Shown here: in pieces, positions 15,273 through 24,079 of the stretch
How the letters are laid out: every line of letters starts with the position of its first letter
How positions within the stretch are numbered: the stretch's first letter is position 1
From: Clostridia bacterium
Lineage (GTDB): Bacteria; Bacillota; Clostridia; Oscillospirales; Oscillospiraceae
Assembly (NCBI GenBank): GCA_021153265.1
Contig: JAGKTU010000015.1
Coordinates: 1-34,513, forward strand
Reading direction: 5' to 3'
Length of the DNA: 34,513 bases
Made by a program: the position numbers and the translations under genes
Notes under the pieces: generated by a model
Seen by the model: the letters and a program-made list of their open reading frames with translations, nothing else
What the model was told of the DNA's origin: nothing
The model's database searches: none

Positions 15273-17537
15273 ATGGGAAAACCGAACAATCTTGTGATCG
15301 TGGAGTCTCCCTCGAAAGCAAAAACCATTGGTAAATATCTAGGCTCTGACTATGTGGTCAAGGCCAGTATGGGTCACCTGCGGGATCTGCCCAAAAGCAA
15401 GATGGGCGTGGATCTGGAGCAGGATTTCACCCCTCAGTATATCCCCGTCCGGGGCAAGGAAGCGCTGATCAAGGAGCTGAAGACCGCTGCCGCCGGTGCC
15501 ACCACCGTCTACCTCGCAACGGACCCTGACCGAGAGGGCGAAGCCATCTCCTGGCACTTAAAGGAACTGCTGCAGCTTCCCGACGAGAAAGCCCGTCGTG
15601 TCACCTTCAACGAGATCACCCAGCGCGTGGTCCGTTCCTCCATCGAGAATCCCCGTCAGATCGACTATGATCTGGTGGATGCCCAGCAGGCTCGTCGAAT
15701 CCTTGACCGCATCGTGGGCTATCAGCTCTCTCCGCTGCTGTGGAAGAAGGTCCGCCGTGGCTTGTCCGCAGGCCGTGTCCAGAGTGTGGCAACCCGTCTG
15801 GTTGTGGACCGTGAGAATGAGATCCGCGCCTTTGTCCCCAGAGAATACTGGTCTCTGGATGTGAAGCTGGACCGCATCGGCAAGCCCGGCTCTTTCACCG
15901 CCCACTACTGGGGCGAGGATAAGAAACGGGAACTGGAGAATGAAGCCGAGACGCTGGAAGTTGTCCGTGACATCGAGGGCAAGGAATTCACCGTCACCAA
16001 CGTAAAGAAAGCGGAGAAAAAGCGCTCCGCAGCGCCTCCTTTTACCACTTCCACCCTGCAGCAGGAGGCCTCGCGGAAACTGGGAATGACCCCCAAGCGC
16101 ACCATGGCCATTGCCCAGCAGCTTTACGAGGGCGTGGATATTGCAGGTGAGGGTACTCTGGGTCTGATCACCTATATGCGTACCGACTCCCTGCGTCTTT
16201 CTGACGAAGCTATGGATGCCGCAGCCCGGTTCATTCAGAACCGTTACGGTGATTCCTATTATTATGGTAAGCACCACGTCTTCAAGACCAAATCCGGCGC
16301 CCAGGATGCCCACGAAGCCATCCGCCCCACGGATGTGTTCTTAGACCCGGAGCGGATCCGCGACAGTCTGACCAAGGAACAGTATAAGCTCTATAAGCTG
16401 ATTTGGAGCCGCTTCCTTGCCACTCAGATGGCAAATGCTCTGTTCGACACCGTATCCATCGACACCCAGTGCGCCGGTCATACCTTCCGCTCCAGCCACC
16501 AGAGCCTGCGTTTCGCCGGTTTCATCGCGGTCTACGAAGAAGGCCGGGATGACGAAGCCGAAACAGTCGGCTCTCCCTTGCCCGACCTGCAGGTGGGCGA
16601 CCGTGCTAATGCTTCCAATATTCAAAAAGAGCAGCACTTTACCCAGCCTCCGGCCCGTTATACCGAAGCAACTCTGGTCAAGGCCATGGAAGAGAAGGGC
16701 GTTGGCCGTCCCTCCACTTACGCTGCCACCATTTCCACCATTCAGGATCGGGAATATGTGGCGAAGCAGGACAAGCGCCTTGCCCCCACGGCTCTCGGCG
16801 AGATCGTCACCGAACTGATGGTTGAGCGCTTCAACGATATCATCGACGTGGAGTTCACCGCCAACATGGAAAATCGTCTGGACGCGGTGGAAGAGGGCAA
16901 GCAGCATTGGAAATCCCTGCTGGCTGAGTTCTACGAAGGCTTCCACAAGGAGCTGACCGATGCGGAAACCGCTCTGGAGGGCGTCCGCATCAAAGTCCCC
17001 GAGGAGGAGACTGACGAAATCTGCGAGGTCTGCGGCCGGAAAATGGTCATCAAGATGGGCCGATTCGGCAAATTCCTTGCCTGTCCCGGCTGGCCGGAGT
17101 GCAAGAACGCCAAGCCTCTTGTGGAGCGGATGCCCGGCAGATGCCCCCAGTGCGGAAGCGGCATGCTCAAGCGGAAATCCCAGAAGGGTTACGCCTACTA
17201 TGCCTGCGAAAAGGGTAAGGACTGCGGCTTCATGACTTGGGATGTCCCCACTGCCGAGGATTGCCCCAAGTGCGGCCAGACCATGTTCAAAAAGTCCGGA
17301 AAGGGCCGGATGAAGCCCTTCTGCATCAACGAAAAGTGTGAAGCTTTCCTGCCCGAAGACAAGCGGGGCTATTATAAGAAGAAAACCGCCGAGGAAACTT
17401 CCGGCGAGACCGAAGCGCCCAAGAAGGCTGCCAAGTCTACTGCCAAGAAGTCCACGGCGAAGAAATCCACAACCAAGAAGTCTACGACCAAGAAGACCAC
17501 CACCAGAAAGAAAAAGACGGAGGAAGCAGGCGCATGA
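15273..17537 (+). CDS. topA: DNA topoisomerase I (type IA)
   Basis: A 754-residue type IA topoisomerase that relaxes negative supercoils. It has a TOPRIM domain from the N-terminus (LVIVESPSKAKTIGKYLG, later ATDPDREGEAISWHL) and the catalytic tyrosine Y301 in LITYMRTDS. Three cysteine clusters form zinc ribbons starting at C584/C587 (with C604 and C610), C624/C627 and C664/C667. After the third ribbon comes an acidic stretch and a repetitive Lys/Ser/Thr tail, about residues 715-750, built from KKST-type units. The tail is probably a flexible DNA-binding extension. The stop overlaps the trmFO start as ATGA. Confidence 0.97.
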   Translation: MGKPNNLVIVESPSKAKTIGKYLGSDYVVKASMGHLRDLPKSKMGVDLEQDFTPQYIPVRGKEALIKELKTAAAGATTVYLATDPDREGEAISWHLKELLQLPDEKARRVTFNEITQRVVRSSIENPRQIDYDLVDAQQARRILDRIVGYQLSPLLWKKVRRGLSAGRVQSVATRLVVDRENEIRAFVPREYWSLDVKLDRIGKPGSFTAHYWGEDKKRELENEAETLEVVRDIEGKEFTVTNVKKAEKKRSAAPPFTTSTLQQEASRKLGMTPKRTMAIAQQLYEGVDIAGEGTLGLITYMRTDSLRLSDEAMDAAARFIQNRYGDSYYYGKHHVFKTKSGAQDAHEAIRPTDVFLDPERIRDSLTKEQYKLYKLIWSRFLATQMANALFDTVSIDTQCAGHTFRSSHQSLRFAGFIAVYEEGRDDEAETVGSPLPDLQVGDRANASNIQKEQHFTQPPARYTEATLVKAMEEKGVGRPSTYAATISTIQDREYVAKQDKRLAPTALGEIVTELMVERFNDIIDVEFTANMENRLDAVEEGKQHWKSLLAEFYEGFHKELTDAETALEGVRIKVPEEETDEICEVCGRKMVIKMGRFGKFLACPGWPECKNAKPLVERMPGRCPQCGSGMLKRKSQKGYAYYACEKGKDCGFMTWDVPTAEDCPKCGQTMFKKSGKGRMKPFCINEKCEAFLPEDKRGYYKKKTAEETSGETEAPKKAAKSTAKKSTAKKSTTKKSTTKKTTTRKKKTEEAGA

Positions 17538-18838
17538 AAGTAAAAGTCATTGGCGCGGGCCTTGCCGGCAGCGAAGCTGCATGGCAGCTGGCTGAGCGCG
17601 GCATCGAAGTGGAGCTTTACGAGATGAAGCCCCATAAAATGACCCCTGCCCACCATTCTACCGATTTTGCGGAGCTGGTCTGTTCCAACTCCCTCCGGGG
17701 CGACCGGCTGGAAAACGCTGTCGGCCTGCTGAAAGAGGAGCTGCGCCGTGTGGGCAGCCTGATCTTAAGCTGCGCCGAGGCTACCCGGGTGGAAGCCGGC
17801 GGCGCGCTGGCGGTGGATCGTGAAGGCTTTGCGGCTCTCGTCACCGAGAAGATCCGCAATCATCCCAATATCACCGTCATCTCTCAGGAGGTCACCGAGA
17901 TCCCCGAAGGCCCGGTCATCATCGCCACCGGCCCTCTGACCTCTGATGCGTTGAGTGACGCCATCGGCAAGTATTTCGGCGAAACCGGCTACCTGCACTT
18001 CTTCGATGCAGCTGCCCCTCTGGTCACCGCCGACTCCATCGATATGAATTTGGCTTGGTGGCAGTCCCGGTATGACCGCGGCACCCCCGACTACATCAAC
18101 TGCGCCATGGATAAGCAGCAGTACGAGGCATTTATGAACGAACTGGTCACCGCCGAAGAGGCGGAGGTTCACGGCTTCGAGGACAAGAATGTCTTTGAAG
18201 GCTGTATGCCCGTGGAGGTCATGGCCCGCCGCGGCTTTGAGACGTTGCGCTATGGCCCTCTGAAGCCCGTTGGTCTGACTGACCCCAACACCGGCAAAGA
18301 GCCCTACGCCGTTGTTCAGCTCCGGCAGGACAACGCCGCCAAGACTGTGTTCAATCTGGTCGGCTTCCAGACCCATCTGAAATTTGGTGAGCAGAAGCGC
18401 GTTTTCTCCATGATTCCCGCCCTGCGTAATGCCGAGTTCGTCCGCTACGGTGTCATGCACCAGAATACTTTCCTCCAGAGCCCGAAGCTGCTGGATAAGT
18501 ATTATGCCGACCGCCGCAATCCCCTGGTGGCCTTCGCCGGCCAGATGACCGGCGTGGAGGGCTATGTGGAATCCACCGCCTCCGGTTACCTTGCTGCCGT
18601 TGCCATGGCTGCCAAGGTTCAGGGCAGAGAACTTCCCGATTTCCCCAAAACCACCGCCATTGGCGCGCTGGGACTGTATATCAGCGATCCCAGCATCGAG
18701 AATTTCCAGCCCATGAATATCAATTTCAGCATCATCGCTTCTCTTGAGAAGCGCATCCGTAAGAAAGCAGAGAAGAATCTGGCAATCGCCAATCGATCCC
18801 TGGAAGTGATCGATTCCATGGTTGCCGCAGGAATTTAA
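17534..18838 (+). CDS. trmFO: Methylenetetrahydrofolate--tRNA-(uracil-5-)-methyltransferase
   Basis: A 434-residue FAD-dependent, folate-using enzyme that forms 5-methyluridine at position 54 of tRNAs in many Bacillota. It starts with the dinucleotide fold VIGAGLAGSEAAWQLAE. LVCSNSLRGD contains the conserved Cys (C50). Further family marks are EGCMPVEVMARRG, a central GFQTHLKFGEQKRVF and the late GQMTGVEGYVESTASG. The ATG overlaps the topA stop by four bases, so translation is coupled, and the topA-trmFO pair is a conserved order. Confidence 0.97.
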   Translation: MKVKVIGAGLAGSEAAWQLAERGIEVELYEMKPHKMTPAHHSTDFAELVCSNSLRGDRLENAVGLLKEELRRVGSLILSCAEATRVEAGGALAVDREGFAALVTEKIRNHPNITVISQEVTEIPEGPVIIATGPLTSDALSDAIGKYFGETGYLHFFDAAAPLVTADSIDMNLAWWQSRYDRGTPDYINCAMDKQQYEAFMNELVTAEEAEVHGFEDKNVFEGCMPVEVMARRGFETLRYGPLKPVGLTDPNTGKEPYAVVQLRQDNAAKTVFNLVGFQTHLKFGEQKRVFSMIPALRNAEFVRYGVMHQNTFLQSPKLLDKYYADRRNPLVAFAGQMTGVEGYVESTASGYLAAVAMAAKVQGRELPDFPKTTAIGALGLYISDPSIENFQPMNINFSIIASLEKRIRKKAEKNLAIANRSLEVIDSMVAAGI

Positions 18839-18857
18839 AGAAAGAGGTGTATGGCAG

Positions 18858-19889
18858 ATGAAGATCATTCTGGACGCAATGGGCGGCGACAACGCGCCTG
18901 AGGCACCCGTTTTAGGTGCAATCGAGGCCGCTAAGACCTGGGGAACCCAGATCACGCTGGTAGGCCGCGGCGAAGCCATTCTGGAGGTCATGAAGAAGCA
19001 CGGCATCGATACCCTCCCCGAGGGTATGGAGATCGCCAATGCGGACGACGTGGTGGATATGCACGATGATCCTGCCAATGTGGTTCGCAAGCGGAAGAAT
19101 TCCTCCATGATCGTGGGTCTTCGGATGCTGTCCGAGGGCTTGGGCGACGCCTTCATTTCTGCCGGCTCCACCGGCGCACTGCTCAGCGGTGCCACGCTGG
19201 TGGTCAAGCGTGTCCGTGGCATCCGCCGTGCCGCTATGTCTCCCGCTGTTCCTAATAAGGCCGGCGGCAGAACCGTCATCGTCGACTGCGGCGCCAACGC
19301 GGAGTGTACTCCCGAGTTCCTGCTCCAGTTCGGCATGGTTGGCTCCATCTATGCCAAGAAGGTTCTGGGCATTGAGAATCCCAAGGTTGGCCTGCTGAAC
19401 ATCGGCACCGAGGATACCAAGGGCACCCAGCTGCAGAAGGACGCATACGCCCTGCTGACCGACGCCCACGAGCAGGGAATCCTGAACTTCGTCGGCAATG
19501 TGGAAGGCCGTGACGTGCCTATGGGCACCGTAGACGTGGTGGTCTGCGACGGCTTCTCCGGCAACGTCCTGCTCAAATCCATCGAAGGCACTGCCATGTT
19601 CATGGGCAGCCTGATGTCCAAGATGTTCAAGAAGAACTTACTTAGCAAGCTGGCAGCGGCTCTCGTCATGAAGGATATCAAGGCCTTCAAGAAGCTGATG
19701 GACTACCGCGAAATCGGCGGCACCCAGTTCCTCGGCATCAAGAAGCCCGTTATCAAGGCTCATGGCTCTTCCGATGCGCTGGCCTTCCGCAATGCAGTCC
19801 GTCAGGCCGTCAATGCCGCGGAAAACGATATCAATATCGAGCTGGAGCGGGCACTGGCCGCTATGAAATCCAAGGAGACCGAAGCATGA
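18858..19889 (+). CDS. plsX: Phosphate acyltransferase PlsX
   Basis: A 343-residue acyl-ACP:phosphate acyltransferase, which supplies acyl-phosphate for the PlsY step of phospholipid synthesis. Markers are the N-terminal IILDAMGGDNAPEA, the SAGSTGALLSGA glycine-rich loop, GRTVIVDCGANAE, LLNIGTEDTKGT and VCDGFSGNVLLKSIEG. The ATG at 18858 follows GAGGTG with eight-base spacing. A longer in-frame start at 18822 would run back into trmFO and is unlikely. The stop overlaps the rnc start. No acpP lies between plsX and rnc, unlike many other Bacillota. Confidence 0.96.
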   Translation: MKIILDAMGGDNAPEAPVLGAIEAAKTWGTQITLVGRGEAILEVMKKHGIDTLPEGMEIANADDVVDMHDDPANVVRKRKNSSMIVGLRMLSEGLGDAFISAGSTGALLSGATLVVKRVRGIRRAAMSPAVPNKAGGRTVIVDCGANAECTPEFLLQFGMVGSIYAKKVLGIENPKVGLLNIGTEDTKGTQLQKDAYALLTDAHEQGILNFVGNVEGRDVPMGTVDVVVCDGFSGNVLLKSIEGTAMFMGSLMSKMFKKNLLSKLAAALVMKDIKAFKKLMDYREIGGTQFLGIKKPVIKAHGSSDALAFRNAVRQAVNAAENDINIELERALAAMKSKETEA

Positions 19890-20569
19890 TCAAGGATCTG
19901 GAAACCGCCATTGGCTACCGCTTCCACAATATCAGCCTCCTGCAAAACGCCTTGACCCACTCCTCCTACGCCAATGAGCGCTGGCACAACAGCCTCCTCA
20001 GCAACGAGCGGCTGGAGTTTCTGGGGGATAGCGTGCTGGGCATGCTGGTAGCGGAGTACCTCTACCGTAATTTTCCTGACCGCCCCGAGGGCGAGCTGAC
20101 CCGGATGCGTGCCGACATGGTCTGCGAGCAGACCCTTGCCGCCGTTGCCAACCGCATCGGCATTGGCGAGCACCTGCTGCTGGGTCACGGTGAGGAGCAG
20201 GGAGGCGGCCGCAGCCGCAATTCCATTCTGGCCGATGCCATGGAATCCGTCATTGCTGCCTGCTTTTTAGACGGCGGCATGGAAGCAGCTTTAGGCATCG
20301 TGCAGAAGTTCATTCTGGTGGAAGTTCCTGTGAAAAAGCTCCACAACACCGACTACAAGACCACTTTGCAGGAGTTGGTTCAGCGGAAAAAGAACCAGAC
20401 CCTCATCTATGCTCTGGTGGGCCAGTCCGGTCCCGACCACAATAAGCAATTTGTTGTTGAGGTGTCTCTGAATGGCTCTGTTGTGGGCAAAGGCACCGGA
20501 ACCAGCAAAAAGCGTGCCGAGCAGGATGCTGCCCGGGATGCCACGGAACGCCTGTTCCCCAATGACTAA
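19886..20569 (+). CDS. rnc: Ribonuclease III
   Basis: A 227-residue double-strand-specific endoribonuclease. The RNase III domain carries the signature NERLEFLGDSVL with E41, E44 and D48, and the second metal-binding pair D117 and E120 in ADAMESVIAA. The C-terminal double-stranded RNA-binding domain (about 155-225) contains TTLQELVQRKK, FVVEVSLNG and GTGTSKKRAEQDAARDA. It overlaps the plsX stop as ATGA and is the last gene before a strong terminator. The usual following genes (smc, ftsY) are not here. Locus B starts instead. Confidence 0.97.
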   Translation: MIKDLETAIGYRFHNISLLQNALTHSSYANERWHNSLLSNERLEFLGDSVLGMLVAEYLYRNFPDRPEGELTRMRADMVCEQTLAAVANRIGIGEHLLLGHGEEQGGGRSRNSILADAMESVIAACFLDGGMEAALGIVQKFILVEVPVKKLHNTDYKTTLQELVQRKKNQTLIYALVGQSGPDHNKQFVVEVSLNGSVVGKGTGTSKKRAEQDAARDATERLFPND

Positions 20570-20577
20570 AGTGCCGA

Positions 20578-20607
20578 AGATCCGGTGGTTATCCGCCGGA
20601 TCTTTTT
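20578..20607 (+). terminator. Intrinsic terminator after rnc
   Basis: AGATCCGGTGG / CCGCCGGATCT, an 11-bp stem with one T-G wobble and a TTAT loop, running into five T residues. It closes the housekeeping transcript. Confidence 0.93.
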
Positions 20608-20693
20608 GCATAAAGTTTGGAATTTTTGATATTTTTTGAAGAAAATTCACAAAAAGTTCCCATTCCGGCACCGCGGCCACCACGCTATGTGCG

Positions 20694-20722
20694 TTGACAT
20701 AAGGCCGGGAATGTTGTAAAAT
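20694..20722 (+). promoter_or_regulatory. Sigma-A promoter of glycopolymer locus B
   Basis: Perfect TTGACA at 20694-20699, a 17-base spacer and TAAAAT at 20717-20722. Transcription should start near 20729, giving a leader of about 60 bases to the ATG at 20789. A short leader hairpin, GGTTC/GAACC at 20738-20752, lies just after the predicted start. No other promoter is evident before the next terminator at 32928. Confidence 0.86.
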
Positions 20723-20788
20723 ACACTTGGTCTCATGGGTTCTTTCTGAACCGCTGACTTCAATTTTAGTGTTTGCGAGTGAGTGCAT

Positions 20789-22210
20789 ATGACGCATAAG
20801 AAAAAAGATCTGCACGGTCTCAAAGGCCTGATCCGCGGTGCGGAGGGCATTCTTGAGATTGCCGTTCTGACATTGCTATATTACTACATTTGGCGCAGCA
20901 GCTATCCCGAAGGTACGTTCCCTACCTACTATGGCTTGGGTAAGTATGTTCTTTCCGGTGTTTACGGTCTGCTGACGGTGGTGCTGCTTTGGAACTTTGA
21001 GGGCTTTAAGTTTGGCTATCTCAAGACCACCGATGTGTTGGTGTCCCAGTGGATTGCTGTTCTGATGGCCAATTTCATCACCTACTGGCAGCTGTGCCTG
21101 ATTGCCAATGTGATGATCACCCCCGTTCCGATGCTGATTCTTACGGCACTGGATTTTACGGTATGTGCGGTTTGTTCCTACGTTTATTCCCATATTTATC
21201 ATTATATTTATGTCCCCAAGAATATGCTGATGGTTTACGGCAGGGAAGACGCCATCCTTTTGAAACTCAAAATGGATGCCAGATTTGATAAATATAACAT
21301 CACCAAGCTGATCCATGAAAGCGCCGGTGTGGAAGCGGTTTGCCGGGAGATCGGAAATTTTGATGCCGTGATCCTGACGGACATTACCGCTGAGAACCGC
21401 AACGACATTCTGAAATATTGCTATCAGCATGAGGTTCGCACCTATGTGGCACCCAAGCTGTCGGACATCATCTTTGACGGCGGCCGGGATATCACCCTGT
21501 TCGATACTCCTTTGCGGCTGGTCAAAGGCAAGGGTCTGACCCCTATGCAGCGGCTGTGCAAGCGCTTGATGGACATTGCGCTGAGTCTCATCGCGGTGGT
21601 GGTCGCACTGCCCATCCTGCTGATCGTGTCGGTTGCGATCAAGCTGGAGGACGGTGGTCCCGTGTTCTATAAGCAGAAACGGGCCACCATCGGCGGCAAA
21701 GAATTCAACATTCTCAAATTCCGCAGCATGATCGTGGATGCGGAGAAGGACGGCAAGTCCATCCCTGCCATCGACGGCGACCCCCGGATCACCAAGGTAG
21801 GCAAGATCATCCGCGCCACCCGGATCGACGAGCTGCCCCAGTTGCTCAATATTCTCAAGGGTGATATGAGCATCGTGGGTCCCCGCCCCGAGCGGGTGGA
21901 GCATGTGGAAGAATACACCCGGGAGCTTCCGGAGTTTGCTTACCGGCTGAAAGTCAAGGGCGGACTGACCGGCTATGCACAGATCTACGGCAAGTACAAC
22001 ACCTCTGCCTACGACAAGCTCCGTCTGGATCTGATGTATATTGAAAACTACACCTTCATGCTGGATATCAAGCTGATTCTCATGACCGTTCGTGTCATGT
22101 TCAGCAAGGACAGCACCGAAGGTTTCGACAAGGCCGAAGAACTGGAAGCCATGAAGCGTCAGGTCCTGACGCAGATGGAAGAGGATTCAATGGTCGGTTC
22201 GGGAAAATGA
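20789..22210 (+). CDS. Polyprenyl-phosphate sugar-1-phosphate transferase (priming enzyme, locus B)
   Basis: A 473-residue paralogue of the priming enzyme at 886. The architecture is the same: about four N-terminal hydrophobic segments, a soluble middle region, then the sugar transferase domain with GGPVFYKQKR, FNILKFRSMI, the acidic dyad D347-E348 in IDELPQ, GDMSIVGPRPE and GLTGYAQIYGKYN. It starts assembly of the locus B repeat unit on undecaprenyl phosphate. The ATG at 20789 lacks a strong Shine-Dalgarno, and an in-frame GTG two codons earlier is possible. The N-terminal halves of the two paralogues differ more than the catalytic halves. The stop overlaps a possible early start of the next gene. 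Confidence 0.92.
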   Translation: MTHKKKDLHGLKGLIRGAEGILEIAVLTLLYYYIWRSSYPEGTFPTYYGLGKYVLSGVYGLLTVVLLWNFEGFKFGYLKTTDVLVSQWIAVLMANFITYWQLCLIANVMITPVPMLILTALDFTVCAVCSYVYSHIYHYIYVPKNMLMVYGREDAILLKLKMDARFDKYNITKLIHESAGVEAVCREIGNFDAVILTDITAENRNDILKYCYQHEVRTYVAPKLSDIIFDGGRDITLFDTPLRLVKGKGLTPMQRLCKRLMDIALSLIAVVVALPILLIVSVAIKLEDGGPVFYKQKRATIGGKEFNILKFRSMIVDAEKDGKSIPAIDGDPRITKVGKIIRATRIDELPQLLNILKGDMSIVGPRPERVEHVEEYTRELPEFAYRLKVKGGLTGYAQIYGKYNTSAYDKLRLDLMYIENYTFMLDIKLILMTVRVMFSKDSTEGFDKAEELEAMKRQVLTQMEEDSMVGSGK

Positions 22211-22233
22211 TCTCCCAATGGAAGGAATGTGAC

Positions 22234-23226
22234 ATGAAGGGTAAGAAAATCTTGATGTTCGGCCCGGATTTTTTCGGTTATCGGGAAAAAATCGCGGAAG
22301 AACTCATGGCAATGGGTGCGCAGGTGGATCTGTATGACGAGCGTCCCAGCAACAGCGCATTTTGCAAGATCATGCTTCGCAGCAATCTGAAGCTGTATCG
22401 ACCTGTGGTCACAAAGTACTACCGCCAAGTCATCGCTGAAAATCGCGGCAAGGACTATGACTATGTTTTTGTCATCAAAAGCGAGGGTATCAACGAGAAG
22501 ATATTCACCATGCTGCGGCAAGCCTTTCCTAAGGCCAAATTCATTTTGTATTTGTGGGACTCCGTGGAGAATGTGCCCGATGGCGAACGCAAGCTGGCCC
22601 TTTATGACCGGGTCCTGACCTTCGACCATGTGGATGCAGAAGCATACAATCTGCCCCTGCGCCCCCTTTTCTGCTGCAAGGAGTATTCCGCGCAGCCGGA
22701 AAGCCAGGAAAGCTATCGTTACGATGCAGCCTTTATCGGCACAGCCCATTCCATCCGTCCCCGGGTGGTCCGGCAGGTCAGCAAGATCTGCGAGGATCAG
22801 GGCGGCCAAATTTTTGCGTTTTTGTTTTTGCCCCACAAGCTGGTTTATTACTATCATAAGCTTACGAATCCTGCCTACCGGGGCATCCGCCGGCAGGATA
22901 TCCATTTTGATGCCTTGACGGCAGAAGAAATTCGAGCCGTCTATGACCAAAGCCGGTGTATTCTGGACGTGGAACACTGCGCCCAGCGCGGTCTTACTAT
23001 GCGTACCATCGAAATGATGGGCATGGGCAAAAAACTCATCACCACCAACACCGGCATCCAAAACTATGATTTTTATCACCCCAATAATATCTGCGTCATC
23101 GACCGTAAGAATCCCCGAATCCCCAAGGATTTCTGGACCAGCCCCTATGTGCCGGTTCCCGGGTCGATTTTGCAGCGGTATTCCCTGCGAGCCTTTGTGG
23201 AGGATATCTTCGACGTAAAGGAGTAA
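22234..23226 (+). CDS. CgeB-like GT-B glycosyltransferase
   Basis: A 330-residue protein with a GT-B layout. An N-terminal Rossmann-like half begins ILMFGPDFFGYREKIAEEL and includes YDYVFVIKSEG and FILYLWDSVENV. The C-terminal half has SRCILDVEHCAQRGLTMRTI followed by EMMGMGKKLITTN, the pattern of CgeB/capsule-type glycosyltransferases (Glyco_trans_1_2-like). The ATG at 22234 has GGAAGGA seven bases upstream. The ATG at 22207 overlaps the previous stop but has no such site. It probably adds the second or a later sugar of the repeat unit. Donor and acceptor are unknown. Confidence 0.78.
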   Translation: MKGKKILMFGPDFFGYREKIAEELMAMGAQVDLYDERPSNSAFCKIMLRSNLKLYRPVVTKYYRQVIAENRGKDYDYVFVIKSEGINEKIFTMLRQAFPKAKFILYLWDSVENVPDGERKLALYDRVLTFDHVDAEAYNLPLRPLFCCKEYSAQPESQESYRYDAAFIGTAHSIRPRVVRQVSKICEDQGGQIFAFLFLPHKLVYYYHKLTNPAYRGIRRQDIHFDALTAEEIRAVYDQSRCILDVEHCAQRGLTMRTIEMMGMGKKLITTNTGIQNYDFYHPNNICVIDRKNPRIPKDFWTSPYVPVPGSILQRYSLRAFVEDIFDVKE

Positions 23227-23230
23227 CTGT

Positions 23231-24076
23231 ATGGATAAAAAACGGGTTCTCGTCACCGGTGCCAACGGCTACATTGGCACCCATGTGGTGTCTGCACTGA
23301 TTGCCCGGGGCTGCCATGTGGTGGCCTGCGATATGTGCTTCGATAATCTGGATGCGGATGTGGAGCGTTTGGAAGCGGATATTTTCGATGCCGATGCCGA
23401 CATCTATGCACTGGCGGGACAGCCGGACTGCGTGATCCATCTGGTCTGGCGCAACGGCTTTCGTCACAATGCCCCCACCCACATGGAGGATCTGCCCCGG
23501 CATATCCATTTTCTCAGCAAACTCATCGACAGCGGCTTGAAGAGTCTGTCCGTCATGGGCAGCATGCATGAGGTGGGCTATTGGGAGGGTGCCATCACCG
23601 CCCAGACCCCCACGAACCCCCTGTCCATGTACGGCATCGCCAAGAACGCCCTGCGTCAGACCATGGAACTGCTGACCAAGGACAAGCCCATCGCTTTCCG
23701 TTGGCTTCGCGGCTATTATATCCACGGCGACGATACCAAGAGCAATTCTGTTCTGGGAAAGATCCTGCTGGCTGACCGGGAGGGCAAGCAGACCTTCCCC
23801 TTCACCTCCGGCAAGAATCTGTATGACTACATCTGCGTGGAGGAACTGGCGGCTCAGATCGCCGCAGCATCTCTGCAGGAAAAGCATACCGGTATTATCA
23901 ACTGCTGCTCCGGTCAGCCCATCAGCTTGGGCGAGATGGCAGAATCCTTTATCCGCTCCCATAACTTGAGCATCCGTCTGGACTACGGTGCCTTCCCGGA
24001 CAGACCCTACGATTCCCCGGGCGTCTGGGGCGACGCCTCCGTCATCCGCCAGATCATGGCAGAATGTGAGGATTAA
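23231..24076 (+). CDS. NAD(P)-dependent sugar epimerase/dehydratase (extended SDR)
   Basis: A 281-residue extended short-chain dehydrogenase: VLVTGANGYIG (dinucleotide loop, residues 10-16) and the active-site pair Y134/K138 in MYGIAKNALR. The segment HLVWRNGFRHN recalls dTDP-6-deoxy-L-talose 4-dehydrogenase-like proteins. With rmlABDC in the same locus, a reductase or epimerase acting on a dTDP-4-keto-6-deoxy sugar is a reasonable guess, but substrate assignment by sequence alone is weak in this family. AAGGAG lies seven bases before the ATG. The next gene starts three bases after the stop. Confidence 0.82.
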   Translation: MDKKRVLVTGANGYIGTHVVSALIARGCHVVACDMCFDNLDADVERLEADIFDADADIYALAGQPDCVIHLVWRNGFRHNAPTHMEDLPRHIHFLSKLIDSGLKSLSVMGSMHEVGYWEGAITAQTPTNPLSMYGIAKNALRQTMELLTKDKPIAFRWLRGYYIHGDDTKSNSVLGKILLADREGKQTFPFTSGKNLYDYICVEELAAQIAAASLQEKHTGIINCCSGQPISLGEMAESFIRSHNLSIRLDYGAFPDRPYDSPGVWGDASVIRQIMAECED

Positions 24077-24079
24077 GCG

